Shown one piece after another: positions 31,188 to 41,825 of a stretch of 64,000 nt of DNA. The translations under genes were made by a program, and so were the position numbers. Positions within the stretch are counted from its first letter, which is position 1. The number at the start of each line of letters is the position of its first letter. The DNA is from Lithodes maja (Eukaryota; Arthropoda; Malacostraca; Decapoda; Lithodidae), in assembly GCA_037953745.1 (NCBI GenBank), contig JBAKBP010006555.1:1-64000 (forward strand). Direction: 5' to 3'. The notes beneath the pieces were generated by a model. The model made no database searches, was not told the origin of the DNA, and saw only the letters and a program-made list of their open reading frames with translations.

Positions 31188-31677
31188 GGTGCCGAGTCAG
31201 GAGTGGGAATGGGAACGTTGTGGCCAGCCATGCTCTTTTCTAGTTCCCAGATTCCAACCAAGACATACGTGGTTGACAAAGACTGTCTTTGTATGTGTTT
31301 GGACAGACGGGGTGTGCCTACGATTGTCCGGACACGGTCCACGTAATGCCTACAAACTCACAAGACGTACGGCCTCAGCTACGTAGGTATTGTGGGGGCG
31401 TGGCCATGGGCGTGGCCTGTGTTCCGCAAATCGGGCAGCCCAGGCGGACTAACGGGGACATGCTTACGCAAGTCGCAAGCACGTATGTAGCTCCATACGA
31501 CTACATTACGTCTGACGTAACACTGGCCCCGTTACGGTACGTATGTCGGGTAGTGCAATAGTCTTCCTCTATACGGGCGTACACGGCCGGACTACGCCCG
31601 TCATTACACAAAATTGGCAATCACGCCTGACGGGAGCATACGGGAGCGATATACGTGAATGTGTGACCCCAGCATTA

Positions 31678-32424
31678 TGTACAATTATTTGTTTTTATTT
31701 ATTCAAGGAATATAGTACGGTAGTTTATTGTTCAATTGTTTATAGCCTAATGTTATGAGTAGAAAATGTGCATTACCTTACCATAACCTAACTTCACTTA
31801 GTGTCCAAAGTGGTAGCTTCCACGCTGCCACTAGCCTACCCCCACAGTCCACACACCCGCTAACCTTACTATAAACTGACTTAGTCTTCACGGGGGTAAC
31901 GAAGACTTGATTGAATATTTTCGGCATTAGTAGAATTTTGGGTCTTTTAAAGTTGTTTTGAAAATTATGATGAGTTTCTACGTTCCTATTGATTGTACTT
32001 AACCCGAGATGAGAATACCCAGGTATTTTGTACTCAGCCCAGGGAAAATAATAGACAAACAAATTTTCTAATCAAAGTTTATTTATGAAACTTGGTACCG
32101 GTATGTATTTTAACCAGTACTCTACAGTAACTTGTATCAAATGAAAGGATATAGCCTAAATTAATTATGAAATACTTCTGGGAATGCAATAACAAATATA
32201 CATGAAATCTTTATTGGACAAGTTACAAAACAAAGAAATGGACTGCTAAGAATAATTAAAAAGCCTGTTTTCAATGCCTACATTAATGGTCCTGACAGGC
32301 AACCAGCTCCTCTAGTATCCTGAACATACATAACATCCCTTTTCCTTACAATTATTATTCATTCCGTTTAATAAATTTTGAGCATGTATTGTGCGTATAT
32401 TTACCTAAACATCTCAAAAATTCT
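31678..32424. other. AT-rich spacer
   Basis: No supported feature. Confidence 0.4.
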
Positions 32425-32515
32425 CCGGCGGACGGGGGGCTACGCCCCCCGGTCCCCCTGTTCAGAAGCGGGGGCCTGCGCCCCCCGCACCCCCTGCAGA
32501 CGCCGCGCAAAATTG
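32425..32515. repeat. GC-rich twin hairpins
   Basis: GGGGGGC-TAC-GCCCCCC (32434-32450) forms a perfect 7 bp stem. GCGGGGG and CCCCCGC (32468-32474, 32482-32488) form a second. The stretch is over 75 percent G+C in an AT-rich region and looks like an inserted structured repeat. A similar hairpin, GAGGGGGGC-TT-GCCCCCCTC, lies at 25638-25657. Confidence 0.6.
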
Positions 32516-32591
32516 ATCTTGGTCAGCTTCAGACAAAATTATCCAGAACTGGATATTTCCTGTTTTGACACCCTGATTGCACTGTTTTAGT

Positions 32592-33118
32592 TTAAGGGAG
32601 CCCACCTCGCTTTTTTTTTCTTTCTCTCCCTCTCTCCTTGGCTTGTATCCATTCGTTTACCCCCATCCAGGTGTCAATATTTTCCTGGCGAGCGGTAGTG
32701 AGCCAGCATATATATATTGTTTTTTTTGTACATTTTTCGATAGAAAAATTTCTCCACCGGATTTCTCCATACAATTGTGGCTCGCTATCGGTCGCCAGGA
32801 AAATATCGACACCTGGATGGGGATAAACAGTGGCGGATCCAGGGCCCCCCCCCCCCCCTTAGTGACCAAAATTGTGCCCTTACATCTGATATATACTGCA
32901 TTTTATCTGAAATACAATACATATAAAGAATATTGTGTGAATTATGGCGCCCCTCATGTATATCAGCCCCCCCCCCCCTCCCCCCCTTAAGACTGAGCTG
33001 GATCCGCCACTGGGGATAAACGTCGTAAAACAGTTGGCTGAATGTGGCCGAATGGATACAAGCCAGGGAAAGAGAGAAAAGGAGAGAAAGATAAAACAAA
33101 AACGGTGACCCCCCTTAA
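32592..33118. mobile_element. Family C palindromic element, copy 3, with nested hAT MITE
   Basis: It runs from TTAAGGGAGCCCACCTCGC to CGGTGACCCCCCTTAA, so its two ends carry the two end variants of the family. The CCGG core is partly lost (CTCCACCGGATTTCTCC). Without the nested MITE at 32828-33012 and its duplicated target it would be about 334 bp. Confidence 0.85.
32828..33012. mobile_element. hAT-type MITE, 185 bp
   Basis: Its ends are CAGTGGCGGATCCAG and the exact complement CTGGATCCGCCACTG. The 8 bp GGGATAAA is duplicated on both sides (32820-32827 and 33013-33020). Eight-base duplications and CAGNG-type ends are hAT hallmarks. Inside are two poly(C) runs and no frame. Confidence 0.92.
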
Positions 33119-33249
33119 ATGTATAGATAGGGAGATTATTGGTCTCTTTAATATATGAAGGGAGCTCGTTTCATAGTTTTGGCCCTGCTACAGAGATTGA
33201 GTGATCGAGCTTCCGTGTGTGTGTTACCTATGGGACATATTATAGATTA

Positions 33250-33775
33250 TTGTGTTGGCCTGTTATACTCAAAGTTATATTATTGACAGTCGGGAGAGGC
33301 GAGATATTATATTCTGGATAATAACTACACAGAGGTGGTTGGGGGGTGGGGGGGTCAGAGAGGTGGTGGGGGTGGGGGTAAAGGTGGAGATATGGAGAGG
33401 GAGTGGTGGGGAAGGGTTGGTGGTTGTGAGGAGTGGTGATGGAAGGGATGGTGGTGGTGGGGAGGCCTGTATGTGGTGGTGGAGGGGGTAGGGTGTGGAA
33501 CGGGAGGGCTAAAAGGGTATCTTGACACCATGGGTAAAGTGAAGTGGTGGTGGTGGAGGAAGGGAGGCGGTGGAGGGGTAGCGGTGGTGGTGGTGGAGGA
33601 AGGGAGGGTTAGTGGTGGTGGTGGAGGAAGGGAGGGAGTTGGGACAAGTTATACGGTGGTGGTGGAGGAGGAGGTAGAGACGTGGAGTTGAATGGTGGTG
33701 GTGGTGGTGGATCTGAGTGGTGGTGGTATAGGAGGTGGAGCATAGTGATAGAGGGGGTGGAGCTAGTTTGGTTAA
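33250..33775. repeat. GGT/GGA-rich low-complexity tract
   Basis: Mixed GGTGGTGG, GGAGG and AGGGAGG units, strongly purine-rich on +. The block GGTGGTGGTGGAGGAAGGGA recurs at 33545, 33585 and 33618. Noncoding. Confidence 0.8.
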
Positions 33776-33839
33776 GGCCTCAGCAAGACACTCACTCATT
33801 GCGGGTCTGTAGTCCAGTCTCCACCTGCCTCGCGTGTCT

Positions 33840-34630
33840 TACAAAGTGCTATGTGTGTGCTAGGAGTACCACCACCATCACCAACACCAACAATCACCCA
33901 GCTTACAAATGGTCTTGCCCTAGTCTACAGCACCCGTTTTGTCTGTTTGCTACCTTCCTCTAACACTTCTTTACCTATTTGTTGCCCTACTTCGATTATC
34001 CCATACTCTTATTGTTATTTGACCTATCTTAATGTATCTTACCTTGTACCACCAGCAACAATCGCCCACCTTTTGAAGTGGTCTTCCCATAATCTACAGC
34101 ACCTCTTCCGTCTGTTTGCTTCCTGGTTTTCTCTATTTAGTCCCTCTTTCCTTTAGCTAAATTATATTATGGTCCTATTTCATGTTTTAACTATTTGGTG
34201 TTTATTGTGTTGTGTGTGTATGTGTGTTCAAAATACCGCACTCACTCAACTCATATTTTATGCTGATTAGTCAACAGTACCTCTTTCGTCTGTTGTTTAC
34301 TTTCTTCGAGCACTTCTTTATCAATTACAGTATCTAACTACTTAAGTCATCCTTCCTTTCGATTGATTCCTGTGTCCTTTATCTTATAATGTGTCCTTGG
34401 AGAACTACTAGTCTGCAGCACCCCTGTCGTCTGTTGTCTACCTCCCTCTAACATGTCTCCATCCATTATCTAACTACCTCCGCCATCCAATCCTTCAATT
34501 CCTGCTTCCTTTATCCTATATTGTGTTATGTGTGTAATCCAAATACCCCCACTTATACTTATACTTTATCCTGGCTAGTCTACAACACCTCTGTCGTCCT
34601 CTACCTCTTCATCAATCCTCTATTCTTATT
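33840..34630. repeat. Decayed tandem repeat, ~165 bp unit
   Basis: The phrase CTAGTCTACAGCACC..TTNCGTCTGTTTGCTACCTTC with a following CTCTAACACTTCTTTACC recurs at about 33920, 34090, 34270, 34410 and 34575. Copies have drifted strongly; five units are recognised. Confidence 0.65.
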
Positions 34631-34689
34631 CGTATTTCATATATAATACATGCACTGTAAATCAAGATTAGTCTATGATAATGGTACCT

Positions 34690-34800
34690 AAAGTGTCAAT
34701 AATGATATACTCTTATACAGGTACATTACTATTAATAAACCTATCTAATGTAAGGATAGAAAGGTAAATCACTATCAATATACATAATTATTGGACAATA
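34690..34800. repeat. Fragment of dispersed repeat family E
   Basis: It shares AAGTGTCAATAATGATATAC and GGATAGAAAGGTAAATCACT with the other family E pieces. Confidence 0.4.
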
Positions 34801-34979
34801 TTTACGAGCCGAACCACAGCTAGCAGCGCAATCTTAATTGGTGATGGCAAAGTAACATACAGATTAAGAATTTTTCGCATAGGTTTAAACTTCCTGATAT
34901 GAATGGGTAATAAATACGATTATTTCTTATTTTAACTTACGTCCGCCGCCGCACTCGTGTTATTGTTGTGAACCTCTCA

Positions 34980-35340
34980 GCCCTCGCTGCATCTCGTTGC
35001 CGGAGTGTCTTCTCATTAAGGTATGTCCCATAATACTGGGTTTTTTTTTCTCATTAAGGTATGTCCCATAATACTGTGTTTTTTACCCAACCAGCCGGGG
35101 TGTGGGGGCGGCAACCGCCACCCATAATACTAGGATAGGCTAGGTAAGGTTGTTAGGTTAGGCTAATGTCTTCTCAGAGTTGACTCGATTTTTATAACAT
35201 AGGCTATTACTCATTCCAACCCAACTGGAATTCTACCGTTAGCAGTTTTACCCAACCAGCAGGGGTGTAAGGGCGGCAGCCCCCACCCATATTACTAAGA
35301 TAGCTTAGGTAAGGTTGTTAGGTTAGGCTAATATCGGTAC
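34980..35340. repeat. Two local duplications
   Basis: TCTCATTAAGGTATGTCCCA with ATAATACTG occurs twice at 35011-35077. A second, ~85 bp block (ACCCAACCAGC.GGGGTGT, GGGCGGCA, GGTAAGGTTGTTAGGTTAGG) occurs at 35088-35165 and 35251-35330. No frame is conserved. Confidence 0.7.
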
Positions 35341-35630
35341 TTATTACCGAAATACTTATTACCGAAACTACCACTAATTATTTTTCAATATTTAAAGGCT
35401 AGTATAGAATAAGGATGTTGCAAAGATCATATTAAAATGTGTTTCAATCTCCGGAGATACTCAAGACAATCTGGATAATCTAGGGTATGAAAAATTGTTA
35501 AGAAAATAATTGGATATTTTGCTAGTGATTTACCTTCCTAATTGGTACAAGATGGGTTTATCACTATCAATGTATCATTTAAGGGGACGATCACTGATTT
35601 AGTTAAGTATTTTCTATCATTACCAGTATT

Positions 35631-38600
35631 AAGAACATAAGAACATAAGAAAATGGGAGTCTGCAGAAAGCCGATTGGCCTAAGCAAGGCAGATCCCTGT
35701 CCCACACAACCCCAATTACAAAGCCCAATTATAGGCTTAACACTCTAATACCCTGAGGATCATCTTACCAAAACGGTTAGAGATTAACGCAGGATTACGG
35801 GGGTCTGCAGAGCGCTGATTGGCCCAACCCTGCTGATCCCCCTTCACACCCAACCCTTCTCGTCCATATGCTTATCCAATTTTATCTTAAAGCTCCCTAT
35901 CGTTTTTAATCCCACTATAGCACCTGGTAGTCCATTCCACCCATCTACAACTCTGTTACCAAACCAATATTTGCCTATATCTTTTCTGAAACGAAATTTA
36001 TCTAATTTGAAACCATTGGTACGAGTTCTTTCGCTATCACTGAGCTTTAGTACATTTGTCATGTCCCCTTTGTTAATTCCACTAACCCACTTGAACACCT
36101 CTATCATATCCCCTCTAACTGCGTCTCTCTAACGAATGTAAGCCTAATTTCTTCAACCTTTCTTTATACGGAAGATTTCTAATATTATGGATCATTTTTG
36201 TCATTCTACGTTGTACTCTCTCCAATGAATCGATGTCCATTCTGTAATAAGGACACCAAAATTTAACAGCATAATCCATATGGGGTCTCACTAATGACAA
36301 GTAAAGTTTTAAGATAACATCAGCAGTTCTGTTACTCACACTCCTTGAGATGAACCCGAGAATCCTGTTTGCCTTGTTTCGAACGCTTATACACTGTTGT
36401 CTAGGCTTCAAATCATTGCTAACAAACACACCTAGATCTTTCTCACAATTCGAGTTTTCTAATTCCACATTAGCTAGTTTATATTTAACATTTGTATGCA
36501 TCTTCCCTATCTTTAATACCTTGCATTTGTCAATGTTAAACTTCATCTGCCAATTTACTGACCATTCGTGTAAGGTATCTAGATCCCTTTGGAGGCACTC
36601 TATATCTCTATCTGAATCAATTGTTCTCCCCATTTTGGTATCGTCTGCAAATTTACTTATCCTACTAGTTATACCTAAATCAAGGTCATTTATGTATATA
36701 ACAAACAACAGAGGACCTAATACAGATCCCTGGGGGACACCACTTTTGACTGCTCCCCATTCTGACTTCGTACCATTTATGCTGACTCTCTGCTTCCTAC
36801 CAATTAGCCATGACCTAATCCATCCCAACAACGCCCCAACTATTCCATGCGCCTCAACCTTTCTCATCAATCTCTCATGGGGGACTCTGTCGAAAGCTTT
36901 ACTGAAATCTAAATATATTATATCATATGACTTGTCATTATCTACTGCTTCATATACCTCTGAGAAAAAACTAAGCAAATTAGTAAGGCAAGAACGTCCC
37001 TGAGTGAATCCATGCTGAGAAGAATTTATTAAATTAAATGTATCTAAGTGGTTTCTAATTTTACTAGCAATAATTGACTCTAGTAGCTTTCCTATGATTG
37101 ATGTAAGACTAATGGGACGGTAATTGGATGCTATTGATTTGTCACCTTTTTTGAAGATCGGAACTACGTTTGCAAGCTTCCAAGCTTCTGGAACTATACC
37201 TGTCTCCAATGACTTGTTAAATAAAAATGTTAATGGGTAACTTAACTCATCCCTACATTCTTTTAATACTCTAGCATATACCTCATCAGGACCAGGCGAT
37301 TTATGAGGTTTCAGTCTGTCAATTTCCTTAAGCACATCATTTCTACTTATAGTAACCGTACTTAACCTATTTTCTATACTATCGCTATATACCTTACGGA
37401 CTTCTGGAAACTGTGCCAAAATTTCATTAGTGAAAACGGAAAGAAATTGACTATTTAATGTACTGCACATTTCTAAATCATTTTCTGTCATTTCTCCTAT
37501 CGAAGTTTTAAGCGGACCAATTACATCTCTAACCTTGGATTTATATAGTTGGTAAAAAGCTTTAGGATTATTTTTTGAGTCATTGGCAACCTTAATTTCA
37601 TAATTTCTTTTTTCTTTCCTAATATCCTTTTTTACCTGCCTTGATAGATTCTGATAGTAAGCAAGTAGGTGAATTTCGCCTTTTCTAATTTTTCTATATA
37701 TTCCTCTCTTTTGTCCTAGAAGATCTAATAGTCTATTATTCATCCATTTGGGTTGGTTCTGTGTTGATCTAAATTTTCTTTTGGGGATGTATTTATTTTG
37801 TGCATTGAATACTGACTTGATAAAATTATCGTATGTATCTACCAAGGTTGACGTCCCTTCCTGACTTAAGATGATAGGTGCCTGAGACGGGGTACACTCA
37901 TTTGGACACCTGGATCGACTTAATTTTTTGACCATAGGGTCCGCTAATAGGGCTCTTCTTAACCCACCATAATTGGCTTTTCTAAAGTCAGGTATTAATA
38001 TTGTATTCTCTCTGGTATTACCTTTCCATTGTATATTAAAATACACAGAATTGTGGTCACTATTTCCTCGGTGGTCCCCTATCTCTACATTATTTACCAT
38101 ATGTTCATTGTTACTGAAAACTAAATCGAGAATATTATTACCTCTAGTCGGCGTATCTATGAATTGAAATAAAAAACTATCTTGTACTACCTCTATAAAC
38201 TCCTCAGAATCAGAGTCTCCTATTTGATGCTGCCAATCTATATTCGGAAAATTAAAATCCCCCATAATGCACACATTGCTAAACCTTGATGCCATTTTAA
38301 TTTCCTCCCATAATGACGTTCCGTCATTTCTACTCATATTTGGCGGTCTATATATAACTCCAATAACTATGGTCTCACTACCTTCGTTAACCTCTACCCA
38401 AACACTTTCATTATCGTTATTTAGTCTAATACCTGATTTAATACAGCTTTTTAATGTACTCCTGACAAACACTGCTATACCGCCACCCCTCTTACTTGTT
38501 CGGTCATATTTAAACAAACTATATCCTGGTATATCAAATTCTGCTAAAAAATGCCTGGTTTCTGTATTAATCCACGTTTCAGTTAGCGCTATTATGTCTA

Positions 38601-38700
38601 TATTTTCTTTGCTAACAAGGGCTCTAAGTTCGTTCATTTTGTTACATAGACTCCTACAGTTTGTGTAATATACTCTCAATTTACTTCTTTTCTTTATACC
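35631..38700 (-). mobile_element. CR1-like LINE, longest copy
   Basis: The 3' end is the octamer repeat at 35631; the 3' UTR (subfamily 1) covers 35631-35843; the coding part reaches 38679. The 5' boundary is unclear and lies near 38700-38785, before a (TA)n tract. No ORF1 (zinc-knuckle or coiled-coil protein) is visible, so the copy is either 5'-truncated or belongs to a lineage whose ORF1 was lost here. Confidence 0.92.
35844..38679 (-). CDS. CR1-like LINE endonuclease/reverse transcriptase, one 2-bp frame lesion
   Basis: The 854-codon frame starts MRVYYTNCRSLCNKMNEL. Endonuclease motifs are TNCRSL, IIALTETW (Glu), VCIMGDFNFPNIDW and NSDHNSVYF (~res 1-220). After a basic linker come KSPGPDEVYARVLK, FKKGDKSIASNYRPISLT, YLDFSKAFDRVP (~594), SGVPQGSVLGPLLF (~646) and ISKFADDTKM (~673, catalytic Asp pair), then thumb and C-terminal segments. 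All catalytic residues are present. At 36115-36120 the copy reads AACTGCGTC where the copy at 45740 reads AACTCTGCGTC; the 2 bp loss ends the frame 87 codons early, and the true C-terminus (to KHMDEKGWV) continues at 36107-35844. The first Met may not be the native start. The protein nicks DNA and primes reverse transcription there. Confidence 0.9.
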
Positions 38701-38737
38701 TAATTTACCTTTGTTTGTATACAGTATTATAATATAT

Positions 38738-38787
38738 ATATATATATATATATTTGTTTTAGTTTGCTCCCTAGCCCTCTATCAAGC

Positions 38788-38851
<64 letters not shown>
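38738..38851. repeat. (TA)n microsatellites
   Basis: A short TA run at 38738-38752 and a pure run of about 31 units at 38790-38851 flank the 5' side of the LINE. Confidence 0.9.
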
Positions 38852-38852
<1 letters not shown>

Positions 38853-38860
38853 CCCAAAGA

Positions 38861-38985
38861 CCCCTCTTCCAGACAAATTTGTAAATTTTTTAGTAGAAAA
38901 ATGCCCCGGCCGATTCCTCCTACTTTACAAGCTTGCTTTCGCTCGCCAGGAAAAAATTGACACCTAAATGGCACAAAAGGTCTTG
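38861..38985. repeat. Family D palindromic repeat fragment
   Basis: It contains AGTAGAAAAATGCCCCGGCC, GCTTGCTTTCGCTCGCCAGG and ATTGACACCTAAATGGCAC, the core of family D. Left and right ends are missing. Confidence 0.6.
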
Positions 38986-39309
38986 ATTAAGATTGACAAC
39001 AAATTAGCGAAACTATTAAAAGCGGTTCAAATACATATTACGTCAACCTTTGTGTAACATTCAAACACTATTTGTTTACGATACGTTCTTATTTTATACA
39101 ATTATGCCATTCATTCTATTAGTGATTTATGTATCTTGTACACTGACAACATTTGAACACATAACTGTAATACAAATGGTACACATAAACAGTGTTCTTC
39201 ATTTTACCCTTTGCTATTAGACCACACGATTAGAACATTGTATGTGTGTATCAGTTTAGGTACATTTAAGTGTTCATTTTGGCAGTGTAATTTCCACTTT
39301 GGGACATTC
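38986..39309. other. AT-rich spacer
   Basis: No supported feature. Confidence 0.4.
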
Positions 39310-39480
39310 TCAAAGATTTAGGGTATACAAATGGTATGCAAAAGGTATATGCGGTCATTGGGTAAATTGATGGTGATTTCCTTGGTAATTGGTATAAGAT
39401 GGGTTTATTACCACCAATATACCTTTACAAGGGTAGATTATTATGGACATTTTACATACCCTTTTCATACCAATAACTGT
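39310..39480. repeat. Dispersed repeat family E, best copy
   Basis: It starts near AAATGGTATGCAAAAGGTAT and ends CATACCCTTTTCATACCAAT; the two ends are approximate inverted repeats of about 18 bp. The middle has TGGTATAAGATGGGTTTATT and ACCACCAATATACC. It is likely a MITE of about 170 bp. Confidence 0.6.
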
Positions 39481-39676
39481 TGAAAGTGTTCAACAAAATA
39501 GACTTCCCATACAACTGTGTATTCTTATTCTCAGCAATTTATTCCAAACACTGTAAAATAACCATGATATCAAAACAGTAATAATAGTGTATATACTAAT
39601 AATACACCCTTATAAAAAGTATATATACTGGTTGTAATAAACTCGTGTAATAGTATGATAAAGAGTTAAAACACTA

Positions 39677-39889
39677 TTAACCCTTTGAGTACCAGCAACG
39701 TGTTATATTTTATGCTAGCTATATTTAGACGATACTATGCAGCTTAGGAAGGATCTGTGGTAGTTGAAAGGGTTGATTGGGATAGTTTGAAGCCTTATTA
39801 TTGCTAGAGGTTCTTCCTAAGCCGAATATAATCGTCTAATAGTTGCCAGAATATGATGAAAAGGACGTCCCCGGTACTGAACGGGTTAA
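39677..39889. mobile_element. TTAA MITE with piggyBac-type ends
   Basis: TTAA|CCCTTTGAGTACCAGCAACG at the left and CCGGTACTGAACGGG|TTAA at the right. The arms of about 80 bp are imperfect complements, both containing TTAGACGAT and a CTTAGGAAG block. No frame. Confidence 0.75.
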
Positions 39890-39907
39890 GCCTTGATTCT
39901 GGCTAAA

Positions 39908-40363
39908 ATGACACGATTGTATGCAGCTTCAGAAGGACCTATGTTATCCAGGGCGGTTATTGAGATGACACGACTGTATGCAGCTTCAGAAGGACCTATG
40001 TTATCCAGGGCGGTTATTGAGATGACACGACTGTATGCAGCTTCAGAAGGACCTATGTTATCCAGGGCGGTTATTGAGATGACACGACTGTATGCAGCTT
40101 CAGAAGGACCTATGTTATCCAGGGCGGTTATTGAGATGACACGACTGTATGCAGCTTCAGAAGGACCTATGTTATCCAGGGCGGTTATTGAGATGACACG
40201 ACTGTATGCAGCTTCAGAAGGACCTATGTTATCCAGGGCGGTTATTGAGATGACACGACTGTATGCAGCTTCAGAAGGACCTATGTTATCCAGGGCGGTT
40301 ATTGAGATGACACGATTGTATGCAGCTTCAGAAGGACCTATGTTATCCAGGGCGGTTATTGAG
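39908..40363 (+). repeat. 57 bp tandem array, 8 copies
   Basis: Eight exact-length copies (start spacing 57) of a unit translating to MTRLYAASEGPMLSRAVIE. Six inner copies read CACGACTG; the first and last read CACGATTG. Because 57 is a multiple of three, a 175-codon frame opens, but it has no start context or downstream domain, so I treat it as satellite DNA. The unit (TATGCAGCTTCAGAAGGACC) resembles the arm of the neighbouring TTAA MITE (TATGCAGCTTAGGAAGGATC). Confidence 0.9.
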
Positions 40364-40414
40364 AGCGTATTTAAGGGGACACGGACTGTTTTTTTGGCCT
40401 ATAAATTCATTCAT

Positions 40415-40750
40415 TCATAAATTCTTAGTTTCCTCGCTAGACATAGAAAAACTTAGAAAAACATCCCCTAGAACCCCCCCCCCCCCCCCCCTCAAGGTTA
40501 ATGTGTACATTTTTCGGTAGAAAAAATTCCCGACCGAAGGCTGGTTCCTCTTACAATTACAGGCTCGCTAGCGCTCGAAAGGAAAAAATCGACACCTAAA
40601 TGGCACGATAGGTCTTAAAATGTATAACGAAATGGGACGAAAGGTTTTAAAATCGCCAAACAAATGAGCCGAACGTCTAAAAATCTAAAACATAATGGGA
40701 CTAAACACGAGAGAGAAAGGGGACCAGAAAAACGACCGTCTCCCCTTAAC
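40415..40750. mobile_element. Family D palindromic repeat, long copy
   Basis: From TTAGTTTCCTCGCTAGAC to CTCCCCTTAA. It contains CATTTTTCGGTAGAAAAAAT, GGCTCGCTAGCGCTCG, AATCGACACCTAAATGGCAC and AACACGAGAGAGAAAGGGGA. It shares the core with TTAA family C but has its own left end. A new TTAACCCTTTGAG end begins directly after it at 40747. Confidence 0.7.
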
Positions 40751-41104
40751 CCTTTGAGTCCTAGAGGTAGATTATAAGCTGGTGGAAATCCCCTAATGGT
40801 AAACAGTATAAATGAGAATTACGTGATCGTGATGAAGGGATAAATAAATTATTATATTCTAGAATCTTCCAGTAGACCTGTTGTGCTTGCATCGTCTTTC
40901 ATACTTTTTATATTATTATTTTTATTCATAAATTATTATTTTACTTAAGCGTTGTTTCCACATACTAGCGATTTTGATTTATTTATTTTTTTTTTTTTTT
41001 TACTGTGTTCGTCCAAGTTTTGGTTTGTTTATTTTGCAAGTTTTACATTATATTTTTTTCTTTTTTTCTTGGTCTGTTCTCTGCTTATCTCCTATATTTC
41101 TTCC
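40751..41104. other. AT-rich spacer
   Basis: A single MITE end (TTAACCCTTTGAGTCCTAGA, 40747-40766) lacks a visible partner. A T-rich run follows at 40975-41000. Confidence 0.4.
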
Positions 41105-41825
41105 TGTTCTCTGTCCATACCCTTTATTTCTTGATCTCTTCTCTGTCCATACCCTTTATTTCTTGATCTCTTCTCTGTCCATACCCTTTATTTCTTGATC
41201 TCTTCTCTGTCCATACCCTTTATTTCTTGATCTCTTCTCTGTCCATACCCTTTATTTCTTGATCTCTTCTCTGTCCATACCCTTTATTTCTTGATCTCTT
41301 CTCTGTCCATACCCTTTATTTCTTGATCTCTTCTCTGTCCATACCCTTTATTTCTTGATCTCTTCTCTGTCCATACCCTTTATTTCTTGATCTCTTCTCT
41401 GTCCATACCCTTTATTTCTTGATCTCTTCTCTGTCCATACCCTTTATTCCTTTATTTCTTGATCTCTTCTCTGTCCATACCCTTTATTTCTTGATCTCTT
41501 CTCTGTCCATACCCTTTATTTCTTGATCTCTTCTCTGTCCATACCCTTTATTTCTTGATCTCTTCTCTGTCCATACCCTTTATTTCTTGATCTCTTCTCT
41601 GTCCATACCCTTTATTTCTTGATCTCTTCTCTGTCCATACCCTTTATTTCTTGATCTCTTCTCTGTCCATACCCTTTATTTCTTGATCTCTTCTCTGTCC
41701 ATACCCTTTATTTCTTGGTCTCTTCTCTGTCCATACCCTTTATTTCTTGATCTCTTCTCTGTCCATACCCTTTATTTCTTGATCTCTTCTCTGTCCATAT
41801 CCTTTATTTCTTGGTCTCTTTCCTG
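41105..41825. repeat. 32 bp tandem array, ~22 copies
   Basis: Units read TCTGTCCATACCCTTTATTT then CTTGATCTCTTC, spaced 32 bp, nearly identical across 700 bp, with one 10 bp internal duplication near 41445 and GGTCTC variants at the right edge. Frames across it have no meaning because 32 is not a multiple of three. Confidence 0.92.

Larger units (their letters stand above)
26361..31674. mobile_element. PIF/Harbinger DNA transposon, nearly complete
   Basis: The 5.3 kb element is flanked by TTA on both sides (26358-26360 and 31675-31677). Its ends are inverted repeats starting TGCTGGGGTCACACATTCAC and continuing with GCTCCCGTATGCTCCCGT, about 45 bp with few mismatches. It carries two convergent genes: a MADF-type protein on + and a DDE transposase on -. 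Three-base TWA duplications, a DNA-binding accessory protein and a DDE transposase are the known hallmarks of PIF/Harbinger. A CR1 tail has inserted into an intron, and the transposase is mutated, so this copy is inactive. Confidence 0.92.

Noticed and set aside
39908..40363. CRISPR-like array
   Set aside because: The 57 bp units are contiguous with no unique spacers, and the context is eukaryotic.
39893..40420. 175-codon repeat protein
   Set aside because: The frame exists only because the satellite unit is 57 bp. There is no promoter or non-repeat domain.
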